Of a stretch of DNA of 64,000 nt, positions 37,499 to 47,893 are shown in pieces. The first letter of the stretch is position 1, and the number at the start of each line of letters is the position of its first letter. The position numbers were made by a program, and so were the translations under genes. The notes under the pieces were generated by a model, which saw only the letters and a program-made list of their open reading frames with translations, was not told the origin of the DNA and made no database searches. The DNA comes from an uncultured Dokdonia sp. (GTDB lineage Bacteria; Bacteroidota; Bacteroidia; Flavobacteriales; Flavobacteriaceae): positions 1-64,000 of the forward strand of contig NZ_CANLOB010000007.1 in assembly GCF_947492815.1 (NCBI RefSeq). Direction: 5' to 3'.

Positions 37499-39919
37499 CT
37501 ACTGTTTTAAAAATAAAATTAGTTCATCATTATTTTGAACTCCTTTTCCATTAGGAAATATAGGAAACTCTACATCTATTGTTGTATTTGAACCTAGTAG
37601 TTGTTCCCTTAGTAACATCTCTCGTTTACAAATAATACAAGGTTCGTACGTTGTTTCTATTATCATCTCAACAATAAGATCATTAATATCTAACTTTGCT
37701 CTATCGGCTGCTAGTATTGCATCTTCTTCCATATTTCGCAATAGAGGATTTTCAGAATCATTATATCTATCTCTTGTATTTATTGTATCATGATACTTAG
37801 CTTTTTCTCCAGAAAATCTTGTGGTAGCTTTTTCTATACTACCAAAAGGAAACTCTTTATCGGAAGGAATACGATCTCCTTTACCAGAATGTGAAAGATA
37901 ATCATTACGTTCAAAAATAACTTTTCCTTTTTTAGTTAGCAAGCGAATTTTCCCTGTTGCAATATTAGCATTATTCAATATTCTTTTCGATTGTCTATAA
38001 TTATCGTCAAAATGTTGTGCTCTATTTTTAGATAATGATTTTTTACGTATTCTATTATTAGAAAACCAATCATTTAAGATACGGTCTGAATCAATGACAT
38101 CAGGTGCTTTCTCATATCGACTAAAACTTTTTTTCCATTCTTTTATATAAATTTTAAAATTTGGACTTGTTTTGAGTAAGTTTGTTCTCTCTTTTCTATA
38201 AAATCGACTAAGACTATCAGGGTCATCTAAAAACTTTTTCATAAGCTTTTCAACTTTCTCAAGATCTGTAGATCGCTCTAGGACTATATTACGATAATAT
38301 ACTGTATGGAATTTTCCTTCAAACTTTTTAACAGGAATTCCTACTAATAGTCCTGTGTTACTTCTTACATCCAAACGTATACCAAGTTGTTTAAGTTTCT
38401 TAATATCTCCAGGTGTTAAGCTTTTAAAACGTATACTACCTATAAGTTCATCTACAAGATTACCAAAAGCTTTAAGTGCTTCGGGAATCTCTTTTCCAAC
38501 CTTTATCACTGCAGACCCGAGACGTAAGACTCCTTTTACACCAAAATATACATTGATAATAATCTCTACAAATTTTGCTATGGAAACTCCCATCTGATAG
38601 ACATTGGTATAAATATCATCGCCATCTAAAAATGAGAATAATTGTCTAAGTTCTTTTACAAATAAAGCTTCTAGCGTTTTAAAATCTGCCTGATCAATAA
38701 ATTGTTGTATTCCTTCTATAAAAGCATTTAGTTTTTCTGGATTAATTAACTCCAAAAAACTTGCTATATCTCCTACTAATCTCGCTAACAAGTCTAAAAC
38801 TCCATTAATAACACCAATTAAAAAGGCATTTATAAGTTCTATAGGAGCTTCAGGATTTTCTGCTACAGCATCTATATACCCCTCTAGGTTTGTAAAATAT
38901 CCTTTTAACATATCTCCTAAAAAATCTACCCAAACGAGTAGAGACGATTTAGTACTTTTCTTTTGATCTGCGACAGAATATTTTGGGATCGCTACAAAAT
39001 CTGTTGCTCCATCAATTTTAGTATTTATCTGCGTTCTTGTGTTTGTATCTACATCATTAAAAAATTGTAGTAACTCTTGTCGAATCCTTGAAGGCGATTT
39101 TATTAGAGGATCATACTTATCACCTAGTCTAGCATTCCATCGTTCTTCCTTTAATTTCCAACTTCGTATTTCGTTTGCTAATGGTTTTAATACCTCCGAA
39201 GCTATAAATTCTGCTGTATTTATAAGATCTAAGACACTCAACTCTATTAATAATGCAAAAAAAGAAAGTCCGTCCTCCAAAGGATTTACATCTCTTGTGT
39301 TTGGAAACTTATTTACAAAATCTCTTATCGAACTTGTTATTTGAGCTACAAAATTATATCCTTCATTTGAAGTAGGATTTAATCCCATCCAATTTGCTAA
39401 TCTAATAGCAATCCTAGATGCCTGACCTTCTCCTTCTTCAATATAACTTACAATGTCTTTCCCCAGTGTAACTCCATATACTTGATCTACATCTCTATAA
39501 GATATTCCGGAATCACTAAACCTTGAAACTGCTTTTCTTAATCGTATTTCTTCATTTCGAAGTTTTTCTCTTATTGAATCATCAAGTTTAACATATAACC
39601 TAATACCATGTTCTTCCGGTGGACGTAAGCTATCATTAAAAAAACTTTCATTAGGCACAAATCGTACTCTAAACTTTGTTCGAGGTTGATTTTCAACCCT
39701 AGATACTAAATCTTCTTCATCAAGATTTATAATAAATTCTTCTATTGAAGTATCTCCAAAAGGACTTGGAAATTCTGGAAACCGACTTTCAGTTCCTGAA
39801 AACGCAATAGCATCTAGCGCATTTCCTGAAGTATCAGGAAAGATAGGGGATGAAAACGTTCTATTACTGGGCTGTAATGCGTCTATCCCTTCTTGATTGA
39901 ATTCGTCAAAAATACTCAT
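37499..39919 (-). CDS. large polymorphic toxin with C-terminal deaminase-like domain
   Basis: 806 aa, no Sec signal, no T9SS sorting domain. Residues 1-110 are a low-complexity acidic start (DEFNQEGIDAL). About 150-480 is helical with long amphipathic stretches (LINAFLIGVINGVLDLLARLVGDIA). The C-terminal about 150 residues have the zinc-deaminase pattern: acidic motif NMEEDAIL (E731/E732) and, 30 residues on, PCIIC (C761, C764). I read this as a nucleotide/nucleic-acid deaminase toxin; the exact family is not certain, and the usual His or Cys before the catalytic Glu is not obvious. Paired with the SUKH gene. Reached from the 1,353-aa and nucleotidyltransferase-like genes by short gaps, so one operon. 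Confidence 0.78.
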   Translation of the reverse strand: MSIFDEFNQEGIDALQPSNRTFSSPIFPDTSGNALDAIAFSGTESRFPEFPSPFGDTSIEEFIINLDEEDLVSRVENQPRTKFRVRFVPNESFFNDSLRPPEEHGIRLYVKLDDSIREKLRNEEIRLRKAVSRFSDSGISYRDVDQVYGVTLGKDIVSYIEEGEGQASRIAIRLANWMGLNPTSNEGYNFVAQITSSIRDFVNKFPNTRDVNPLEDGLSFFALLIELSVLDLINTAEFIASEVLKPLANEIRSWKLKEERWNARLGDKYDPLIKSPSRIRQELLQFFNDVDTNTRTQINTKIDGATDFVAIPKYSVADQKKSTKSSLLVWVDFLGDMLKGYFTNLEGYIDAVAENPEAPIELINAFLIGVINGVLDLLARLVGDIASFLELINPEKLNAFIEGIQQFIDQADFKTLEALFVKELRQLFSFLDGDDIYTNVYQMGVSIAKFVEIIINVYFGVKGVLRLGSAVIKVGKEIPEALKAFGNLVDELIGSIRFKSLTPGDIKKLKQLGIRLDVRSNTGLLVGIPVKKFEGKFHTVYYRNIVLERSTDLEKVEKLMKKFLDDPDSLSRFYRKERTNLLKTSPNFKIYIKEWKKSFSRYEKAPDVIDSDRILNDWFSNNRIRKKSLSKNRAQHFDDNYRQSKRILNNANIATGKIRLLTKKGKVIFERNDYLSHSGKGDRIPSDKEFPFGSIEKATTRFSGEKAKYHDTINTRDRYNDSENPLLRNMEEDAILAADRAKLDINDLIVEMIIETTYEPCIICKREMLLREQLLGSNTTIDVEFPIFPNGKGVQNNDELILFLKQ

Positions 39920-39929
39920 GTTCTTGTCG

Positions 39930-40295
39930 TTATTTTTGTTTTATACATTTTTGGCGTACGCCTAACACATCTTCTGGGTAGAGTTGTTTTAATTGTTGAT
40001 TCCCTTTTAGTAAGGTATTCATACGCTCTTGCGTAACTATAGGTAGATCCAGATAGTATCCTACATTTCTCCCCCATATTTTTGTATTTACAATCGGAAA
40101 ATCACATACAATGTAGATATCCCAATCTTTTCCTTCTAGGGTATGCCATTCTGAGATGGGAACTCTTGCACGACTTCCAAAAAGGTACATAGCTCGTACA
40201 GGCGTGATGGTTTCTATTTTCGCGATAAGCGAATCGAAAAGATATGGCAGCACCTTTTCAGGCTGCCATATCATATCTTTTCTTACAATACTCAT
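39930..40295 (-). CDS. small nucleotidyltransferase-fold protein
   Basis: 121 aa. AMYLFGSRAR and, after an insert, KDWDIYIVCD form the GS...DxD core of a minimal pol-beta-like nucleotidyltransferase, as in MNT proteins. A DWD run replaces the usual DxD spacing, so activity is uncertain. It lies between the 1,353-aa protein (5-base gap) and the toxin (10-base gap). It might modify the toxin or scaffold by NMP transfer, or act as a chaperone-like adaptor; both are inference. A CGCGATAAGCGA palindrome variant lies in frame. Confidence 0.65.
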   Translation of the reverse strand: MSIVRKDMIWQPEKVLPYLFDSLIAKIETITPVRAMYLFGSRARVPISEWHTLEGKDWDIYIVCDFPIVNTKIWGRNVGYYLDLPIVTQERMNTLLKGNQQLKQLYPEDVLGVRQKCIKQK

Positions 40296-40300
40296 AATTA

Positions 40301-43300
40301 CTACTCAGTTAAGGTAGTTTCTGAAATAAATCTATCTATAGGAAGTGGACTCTGAATGTCTTCATAACTCAATACTGTACCTGAGCTATCTGTCAAAAGA
40401 TCTTTTTCTTCTAAATATGTACTAAACTCATCATCTCCAAATGTTATTTGTACCGTATCGCCATCTGTATTTACGGTTATTTTATCTAGTCCATTAGGAA
40501 GTCCATAAGCAGTTTTTTCAAATTCAAATGTGTCTATCACATTAAAATCTACCGTGAATAATACAGCACTACCATTCGCTACTCCAGAAGGAGGAATATA
40601 ATCAAATTGACGTGCAGTGATCCCAGGAATTGCAGATAGCTGTGTTGCTAATGACTGATACAATACTGCAATACTATCTGTTGCAAGCCAAGAAGCATCT
40701 CTATTTATTTCAATGGTTTGCCCTTGACATCTGAATGTTCTTGGGAAGGATCCTTCTGTGTCTACTTCACCTATTGTCTTGTTTCCATAAAAATGACGTA
40801 ATGAAAATTGTACTAAAGGAATGCCTCCTGGAATGCCTAGGTCACAATCTTTTCCAGAAAAAACATCTTCTTCATTTGTAATACCACTTAAGCACCCTGT
40901 TTGATCTGACTCTTGAAAATCTTTTTCATTCTCACAATTACACGGTAATGGTTTTTCAACTTTAAGACCGATACTGTCTGCTTGTAAAATGGTAAGTGAG
41001 GTAGGCACTTGTGTTTTCCACGCTTCTCCTTCTTTAATACCTAAAGGTTGTTGTAATTCTTCAACAATAGATAAGTATAGCGGATCATCCAACACAGGAA
41101 GTTCGCCTCCATCCCATACATTACCCGTAGCCATATAATGCATCATCGCATCTTCAAAACCTGGACGTACTGTTACTACGACACGCGCCATTCCTGCTTG
41201 CATAAATTTTCTAAAAACAGGATCATTATTTTCGTATTGATATAATTCTCCCCATTTGCCTCGATTTGCCCAATAAAAAGGATAGAAGTTATAAGACATG
41301 ATATCCCACTCTATCGCTTGCTCAAGGAATGTAGCAAAAGATGTATAATTATCAAGACGTTGATTTAGTTTCACTTCTGCATCTTCTAGGATACTTCCTT
41401 CGTATAAACCACTTTTTCCATACGTACGCTCTCCATCTTGATTTCTATCTATAAGGTATGAAATACAGTTTTTACGTAATACGGTTTGTTCTATCTGACG
41501 GTAAAATAATGGATTCGAATCTCTTAATACGGTAGCTGTTTCTGTTTGTTCAACAAATTGCTCATTATACCTTGCCAACTTCTCTTCATAGGCCGTAATA
41601 ATAGCATTAAACGTTGCTACACGCCAAGCTTCATAGGCTTCTGTCGTTAACTCACATTTAATACGTAAACTCAAAGACATACCCCCTACATCACCACCAT
41701 GAAAACTAATCCCTAGTTCATTACGTATAGGTCTATTTACAATCTCTGAATTACTTTGAACATTCATATTTCCATGTCTAGCTTCTTCTAGATTAAAGCT
41801 ATTACGTTCAATGTTAATAGTCCCATTTGTATTTTCAAAATCATTATGAATATACGTAAAGCCAAACTTCCCAGTATACTGTGTTACCTCATAATTTTCA
41901 GGGATTTCTACTGTCCAATTTTTACCTCCTGGATAATGATAATCTGGCAAATAACTACCACTAGCGCCACTATCACTAATCGCCGCAGAGATATACATTA
42001 CGTTATCTAGTGGAGCATTTACTTCAGCATTATATTGTGCTGCCCAAGATCTATAACTAGAACGAAATATATAACCAGCACTTGCGAGTCCTTGTGTTCT
42101 TGGATCGATAGGTTTTTCTAATACCGTTCCTTCATTTCCTTCTATGGTTTCTGTCAAGGCTAGTTTATGTAATCTAGAAGGTTCTGGAATGAAGAATTCA
42201 TACATAAGACGTTTCCCATAATTATAGATTTGATTTTTATATACTTTATCAATCCAACGATATACCCCAACAACATGCTTATCTCCTTCTCGGTTATCAA
42301 ATCCATGTTTATTATTCTCTTCGTACTCTTCAATAATCTTTGTAATACGTTCTTCTTTCACTTTTTGTACTACACGATCCATAGCCCTAGACGTAATTTC
42401 TTGCGCTTCTGTTACCGCCTGACTGATACTATCTTCTTGTGAAGTATTATTTGCAAAACCAGCACCCGTACTAAATTGAATTAACTCACCTCCACCACTC
42501 ACATTTGCAAAAGCATCAATACTTGTAGACTCAGCAATTACCTGAGCTACCTCATTTTGCATTTCAAAACGATCTGTAGTACTTGTATCTGTTAATTGTT
42601 CTTTTTCTGTTTCTGAAGTAGTTGATGTTGTATTTTCTGAACGACGCAATCTTCGAGTACTTTTCTCTTTATACTCACGTGCCATGATATTTTCTATATG
42701 GGAAACTTCGCCTTCTACATAACAATGTACATTTTGTTCTACTCGTCTATAATCGGCAATTCCTAATTGACGCATTCCAAATCCAGAAGGAATGAAATTT
42801 TCATCTGTATTTGTATCTGGATTTCCTCCAGTATCTCCATTTAGTTCATCACAGGTTATAATTCTAGTAATAAAAGAATTAGGATTGAGAACAGAATCAA
42901 ATGTAAGTGTATCTCCATTTTGAAGTGTCACCGTTCCTGAAATAGCTGGAACTCCCAGACTAGCATCTAATTCTATCCCTCCTACTTGCGGAAAAATTCT
43001 TAACGTTCGCTCATATGTATTACCTGTTGTATCCGTATACGTCGTAATATAAACTGTATCTGCTATTTCACTTCCATTTGTAAAGGTGAGCTTATATGCT
43101 ATATCTTGAATATTTACTTCTCTATCAAAACCTTCTAAATTTAGATGATATTCCCAATACCAATCACCATCACTATTTACAGGTGTAGTTTCAGATAGCA
43201 GTGTAGTTGTATAACAAACATCTACACTTGGTGAAACACTTTTATCATTACCACTAATGATCGTACCATTAAAGCTAATTTTTTTAGAAGATAACTTTTT

Positions 43301-44362
43301 GTTAGCAATTTGTATTTCTGACAATCTAGTTTCTTCCTTAGAAAATAAAGTGTATGCTTCTTCAAAAGAATCTATACGTTCTATTATTGTAAGACTTTTT
43401 AATGTATCAAATAAGAGTCCTGACATATCCCGAGAAGCTGTTGCTGCTTCTATCTCTGGACGAAATTCAAATTCAAACTTTGGTAAATCTGGAAGTTTTG
43501 TTTTAGCGACTTTATTAAATAAAAATTCTTCTTCTGTAACAGATTTAAGACTTTCTGTACGTCCTTTAAACCATATCTCTTGCTCTGCTTGCAAATCGTT
43601 TTTATATTGATCTGTCAATATTTTAACGGATGCATTATGAGTTTCTAGAGCTACTTTATACGCTGCATCATACTCTTTCCTATACTGCTTTTCTACATAC
43701 TCAAGCTCTTCTTTTGCTAGTTTGAGTTGTTCTAATTTATAAGTAGCAATTGCAGAAGAAATTCGCGCTTCTGCTTCTGCTGAAGTGCGTTTAAAAACAG
43801 ATTGACCTGAAGTAGGAACCGCAGCTTCTGCAACATCAATCACATCATTAGGAATAACAATACGAGCAGATGCAATTTCTTTAAATATCTTGAGAAGTTC
43901 TTCTTCTGAAGTCTCTCTAGAGATTTTTTTAGTTTCATCTACAAAGTTTTTTGCTATAATCAAATTGATGAGTGACTCTCTAGCACCATGATCTTCCTGT
44001 GTTTTATACTGATGGTATAAATTTAACCAAATACTCTCCTCATCACTTATGACAGAATTACCTGATAGTAATTGGAGTTTATCCTCTACTTCTTGCAATT
44101 CAAAATTTCTTCTGTTTTTTTGAATCCATGCACCAAAATCGTGTAATTCTTGATTTGTATTACGTGCTTCATTTTGAGTTAATATAGATAACCCCGTACT
44201 TCTCTCTTCAAAAGTTCCATCAGAGACTTCTCTAACTCTCATCTGACCACCATCGTCAATGAGTTCGTATACAAATTTACGACTTGGTTTTTGAGGAGCT
44301 ATAAGTTCAGGTGACCTAAAACTTACAAACCTAAATAAGGTATGCGACGCTTGTTCTTTCAT
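40301..44362 (-). CDS. 1,353-aa protein of unknown function heading the toxin operon
   Basis: No signal peptide, no membrane helix, no domain I can name. About aa 200-300 is charged coiled coil (LKLAKEELEYVEKQYRKEY). A Ser/Thr/Glu-rich stretch sits about 580-630 (RRLRRSENTTSTTSETEKEQ) next to HCYVEGEVSHIENIMAREY. A second coiled coil is near 690-710. The last 300 residues look globular, with an acidic end. From memory this resembles large uncharacterised proteins scattered in marine bacteria. As the first gene before the toxin it could be a delivery scaffold, a tail-like tip or a structural carrier. There is no secretion machinery in the window to settle this. Confidence 0.75.
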   Translation of the reverse strand: MKEQASHTLFRFVSFRSPELIAPQKPSRKFVYELIDDGGQMRVREVSDGTFEERSTGLSILTQNEARNTNQELHDFGAWIQKNRRNFELQEVEDKLQLLSGNSVISDEESIWLNLYHQYKTQEDHGARESLINLIIAKNFVDETKKISRETSEEELLKIFKEIASARIVIPNDVIDVAEAAVPTSGQSVFKRTSAEAEARISSAIATYKLEQLKLAKEELEYVEKQYRKEYDAAYKVALETHNASVKILTDQYKNDLQAEQEIWFKGRTESLKSVTEEEFLFNKVAKTKLPDLPKFEFEFRPEIEAATASRDMSGLLFDTLKSLTIIERIDSFEEAYTLFSKEETRLSEIQIANKKLSSKKISFNGTIISGNDKSVSPSVDVCYTTTLLSETTPVNSDGDWYWEYHLNLEGFDREVNIQDIAYKLTFTNGSEIADTVYITTYTDTTGNTYERTLRIFPQVGGIELDASLGVPAISGTVTLQNGDTLTFDSVLNPNSFITRIITCDELNGDTGGNPDTNTDENFIPSGFGMRQLGIADYRRVEQNVHCYVEGEVSHIENIMAREYKEKSTRRLRRSENTTSTTSETEKEQLTDTSTTDRFEMQNEVAQVIAESTSIDAFANVSGGGELIQFSTGAGFANNTSQEDSISQAVTEAQEITSRAMDRVVQKVKEERITKIIEEYEENNKHGFDNREGDKHVVGVYRWIDKVYKNQIYNYGKRLMYEFFIPEPSRLHKLALTETIEGNEGTVLEKPIDPRTQGLASAGYIFRSSYRSWAAQYNAEVNAPLDNVMYISAAISDSGASGSYLPDYHYPGGKNWTVEIPENYEVTQYTGKFGFTYIHNDFENTNGTINIERNSFNLEEARHGNMNVQSNSEIVNRPIRNELGISFHGGDVGGMSLSLRIKCELTTEAYEAWRVATFNAIITAYEEKLARYNEQFVEQTETATVLRDSNPLFYRQIEQTVLRKNCISYLIDRNQDGERTYGKSGLYEGSILEDAEVKLNQRLDNYTSFATFLEQAIEWDIMSYNFYPFYWANRGKWGELYQYENNDPVFRKFMQAGMARVVVTVRPGFEDAMMHYMATGNVWDGGELPVLDDPLYLSIVEELQQPLGIKEGEAWKTQVPTSLTILQADSIGLKVEKPLPCNCENEKDFQESDQTGCLSGITNEEDVFSGKDCDLGIPGGIPLVQFSLRHFYGNKTIGEVDTEGSFPRTFRCQGQTIEINRDASWLATDSIAVLYQSLATQLSAIPGITARQFDYIPPSGVANGSAVLFTVDFNVIDTFEFEKTAYGLPNGLDKITVNTDGDTVQITFGDDEFSTYLEEKDLLTDSSGTVLSYEDIQSPLPIDRFISETTLTE

Positions 44363-46078
44363 ATAATTTTATTTTTTATTAACGACTATTATTCCTGCTG
44401 TTATTTTTTAGCTTTCGCGAAAGCGAATATTAATATTCAGTTTAATATTATCACGCAGGACGCATCTAGGGTTAGCACCACACAACATACCTAGATGGGG
44501 TGTCCTTTGTGATTATATAAATGTGTTGTTACATCACCTAAGGAATACCCTATGTACAAACACCCCACATAAAAGTCCATAGGGCATCCTGTAGTGACAT
44601 AACATAGGTAATAGCCTAAGGCCATACCTTTGTTTCTTTTTCATAAAGACTTACTATTGTTTGTTTTATCATATAGGAAATAGCCATACGATTACAACAA
44701 GACATACAAAGCCTTTTTCCCAGCAATTGGGAAGGTGTGTGGTGTTTAAAAATGAATAGACTAACTGAGACAACATATTCCCCTTATGAGTCAGTCCTAA
44801 GTGTGTGGTGTTTTTTAAACCATGATTAATTTATAAACCATTGGTTTGGTTTGAAAATAGCGTGTAGTGGTGATTCCTATTTTCAGAATAAAGATCGTAA
44901 CTCAATTGTTAAAGTAACACTAACTATGTGCTAAGTTTATATGAAAACTACGAAATATTTTTTTAATTCTTTTTTATGAAAAGAGTGAGACTCGTTTACA
45001 TAAAAATCATCCTTTTATAGTTAAATCACTAAGGATAGCATTGAGAATCAACGCACCACAGAAAATGCCCAATGCATCCATAAAGTGACTTAACTATAGT
45101 ACTACATAACGTATAGTTTGTAGTTATTATTTTTTATCCCGACATATATTTATGTCTTAGAGATATTTGTACCAAGATACTTTATGTAATACACCTTGGC
45201 TGTTTGCTAAATTTGAATGTACTTGCTTCTATAACTTCCCCTATGAAGCAGTACTTAATGTGTGGTAATCTCTTACAGATATTGTAAGCCTAAACTTACT
45301 ATTTTTAGGACTCTAAAGAACGTCATTTTTTCTTTACAAGTCTATATTGGTTTAAGAAAAAAACTGTTAAAATTGGCTTATTCTTTTATAATTAATTCTT
45401 AAAATTATTTAAACTTCATTATAAATTAGTAATTACCGATCAATATTAACTTTCAAGTAGTTATTTCTAAATTTTTCATATAAACAAATCTAACGCTATC
45501 TTTCAGACCCTATGATTAGTAGCTCAAATCTTAATTTTGTTACTTATTTTTTTTGTTTTTTATCTCATTAAACAATCTTTTTATCGATAACACGCCTTAA
45601 AAACTCATCTATGCTCTTGCTATCTTTATACAAAAGAACAATAAAACTAAGATTCTCAACATCAAAAACCGAATCTCATTGAGTGAACTAGTCATTTCGT
45701 TGAGGGAAGTGAATTCAAATTCCCTATAACAAGCAACAATATTAATAAAGTTTGTATTTCTCACCAAGGAAAAACAATTGCTTATACAGTCATTTCAGTA
45801 GATGTAAACCACAATTAATTGTAACTTACCTATAATTAGTACTTTTCTTTTTTTAAGAAAAACACTCATCTTTTACAGAATAAAAATAAATCTATTTGAT
45901 TGCCCTTTATTACTAATACTGAATTTTAGTCAAGCTGAACTTGTTTCAGCTTCTCATTCATAATAGTTTGATTATGCGTTTGATGAGATTCCGAAATAAA
46001 TTCGGAATGACGCTAAATAATGCAATTATTAAACAAAGTTGATATTCGATAAATCTATTATATAGTATATATTATATA
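44363..46078. other. 1.7-kb gene-free region with repeats upstream of the toxin operon
   Basis: No supported gene. It contains a GCTTTCGCGAAAGC palindrome (44411-44424) 49 bases upstream of the operon, inverted repeats CATCTAGG/CCTAGATG (about 44463-44497) and CCCTATG/CATAGGG (about 44547-44590), a TTCCCAGCAATTGGGAA hairpin (about 44717), and a motif GTGTGTGGTG recurring at about 44733 and 44801, with a weaker form near 45260. It may contain the operon's long leader or a decayed element. Confidence 0.6.
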
Positions 46079-46876
46079 CTATACAAAACTTCTTTTTATA
46101 ATTTTTCTTGTTCCAGAAGGTGTAAAGCATCTAGAAAGCATCTCATAGAGTTCTGGGTGCTTTCGTTTAAATAAATCTGGACGTTCAAAAAAGTATTCAG
46201 AGGCTACAGCAAAAAATTCGGTTTGACTAGTCCCTCCATAATTCCTTATATCTGACGCATCGTTATTAATAGCTTCCATTTCTTTATGCATTAATGCTAG
46301 CCAAGGAGCGATGTATTGATGTTCTAATAATCGTTCAGGTATTCCATCTGTCACCCCATCGGTATTGTCTAGTAAATGAACAAACTCATGTATGGCTGTA
46401 TTGCCTTTATCTGTAGCATTTGTAAATCCATGATGCAATGCTTTACGCGAAAGAATCATTTGGTTTTTATAACGTCCTGTTCCTACTAAACCTGCAATTT
46501 TACGTCCTTGTACATCGGCATCAAATGATAAATTCTCATCAAAGTAATCAGGGTAAATCAATACCGTACTTAAATTGTTATAATGCCATTCTTTAAATCC
46601 AAACACTGGAATTACAGCACTTGCCGCAACTAATATGCTATCTAATTCTTCTAACTCAAACTGTACTGCTTCAATATATACTTCTTCTAAGAAAAGCATC
46701 ATTCGTTTTTGAAATACTTTTTGGTTTTCATCAGATAGATTTTTGTAAAACCTAACCCGTGTAAGAAGTATTGTATGCCAATGCGCTGGAAATGGTTTGG
46801 GGTGTTTCTTGGTACGCTTTCGCGAAAGCAAAAAAATCACAAAAACAAATAGTACTACGGGTATGATATATGCCAT
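46079..46876 (-). CDS. MtfA-like M90 zinc peptidase, membrane-anchored
   Basis: 265 aa. One N-terminal membrane helix (IIPVVLFVFVIFLL) then a cytoplasmic domain. AIHEFVHLLD gives the HExxH zinc site (residues about 163-167) and a distal Glu is near TEFFAVASEYFFE. The MtfA family in enterobacteria binds the Mlc repressor and controls sugar uptake; here the family has an added anchor and the substrate is unknown. The palindrome CGCTTTCGCGAAAGC (46815-46829) lies in frame just after the anchor (LLSRKRTKK), a tolerant linker. Confidence 0.85.
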   Translation of the reverse strand: MAYIIPVVLFVFVIFLLSRKRTKKHPKPFPAHWHTILLTRVRFYKNLSDENQKVFQKRMMLFLEEVYIEAVQFELEELDSILVAASAVIPVFGFKEWHYNNLSTVLIYPDYFDENLSFDADVQGRKIAGLVGTGRYKNQMILSRKALHHGFTNATDKGNTAIHEFVHLLDNTDGVTDGIPERLLEHQYIAPWLALMHKEMEAINNDASDIRNYGGTSQTEFFAVASEYFFERPDLFKRKHPELYEMLSRCFTPSGTRKIIKRSFV

Positions 46877-47175
46877 TCTGTAAATATAAAAAAGTGTATT
46901 GTAATCTCTATTCGAGCGCAGTCGAGAATTCTTGGATTCTATAACATTCAGTTTAGTTCTCGGTTCGCCTGTACGGACAGCTTGTTTATGTCATTTCTTA
47001 AAACCATAGAGTTCGCTCCCTTCTGACTGTAACTCGTCCCTCGTTACAGCCACCTTCCCTCTCCAAGGGAAGGAGCTTACATTTAAATTAAGCCTACTTA
47101 CTCCTATTACCAAGATTCCCGACTACGTAAAGATTTCCGCCAGAGTTTATGCTGAGCATAGTCGAAGTTCAGGAA
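46877..47175. other. intergenic with Bacteroidetes dispersed repeats
   Basis: Holds a TTCGAGCGCAGTCGAGAA element (about 46911-46929), a CCTTCCC...GGGAAGG hairpin (about 47053) and TTTATGCTGAGCATAGTCGA (about 47147). Relatives occur at 48856, 49023 and 53229. No gene. Confidence 0.6.
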
Positions 47176-47889
47176 TTATATGAAGAGCATAAAAACAGCC
47201 ATTGCAATCATAATGGCATTTTCTATAAAGGTAGCTTCTGTCATAGGAAGTTTTAAAGCAGTTCCTAAACAAGCACATTGAATCTCTTGTTTATAGAGTA
47301 AACTTCTAGTGACACCTATGGTTGTTATTCCAAGAATAACAAGGGTTGTGACTAAAGCTACAGGGATTTCTAAACGAAGTAAAAACAAGATTCCTAGTCC
47401 GAGTTCTATAAAGGGATAGATCCATCCGTATACCTTTAGCTTATGAGCAAGCGGATCATACATCCTAAAGCTAGTTACAAATCCTCTGAGGTCTAAAAAC
47501 TTAAAAAAACTAAACACTATATAAAACAATCCCATAAAATCTAGCATGGCTTCTTGTGTATTCCAAGTCTTATAATGCATTGCTATACTTGCAATTGTGA
47601 TGTATCCAAAAATGAGAAATAATGGGCGCAATTGCGCCCATTTTGAAAGCGGTACTTCTGTGGTGCTATCAACTACCTGCTTTTCAGTTTTCTCTTTAAT
47701 GGTATACTTCGGTTTTAATCCTGCTTGCAGGCTCGTGATCGCTATTGGAGCATCCATACGAATAACAGCTTCTTCTCTTTCTAAAGAAACTACTACATCT
47801 TGTACTTCTGGCAGTGCTTTCAAATCTCGTTCTACGCCAGCACGACATCCATTACACGTCATTCCTTTTATGGTATAACTATGCTCCAT
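47176..47889 (-). CDS. HMA domain - MauE-like membrane protein fusion
   Basis: 237 aa. N-terminal heavy-metal-associated domain with GMTCNGCRAGVE (CxxC at about 11-14), a linker, then four membrane helices (about 100-237) of the MauE/DoxX type with a CACLG motif near 206-210. HMA domains bind Cu(I) or other soft metals; MauE-like proteins handle thiol oxidation or reduction across the membrane. The fusion suggests a membrane thiol/metal shuttle. It follows the NHL lipoprotein gene with a four-base gap, so they are co-transcribed. Confidence 0.85.
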   Translation of the reverse strand: MEHSYTIKGMTCNGCRAGVERDLKALPEVQDVVVSLEREEAVIRMDAPIAITSLQAGLKPKYTIKEKTEKQVVDSTTEVPLSKWAQLRPLFLIFGYITIASIAMHYKTWNTQEAMLDFMGLFYIVFSFFKFLDLRGFVTSFRMYDPLAHKLKVYGWIYPFIELGLGILFLLRLEIPVALVTTLVILGITTIGVTRSLLYKQEIQCACLGTALKLPMTEATFIENAIMIAMAVFMLFI

Positions 47890-47893
47890 AACA

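Noticed and set aside
32410..44362. Prophage or type VI secretion cluster
   Set aside because: An amidase and toxins alone are not enough: no tail, capsid, sheath, VgrG, Hcp or ClpV-type gene is seen, and the large protein has no recognised phage domain.
44700..44776. 36-aa minus-strand frame starting MLSQLVYSFLN
   Set aside because: Short, no export or GG signature, and spans the repeated TGTGTGGTG blocks; likely chance.
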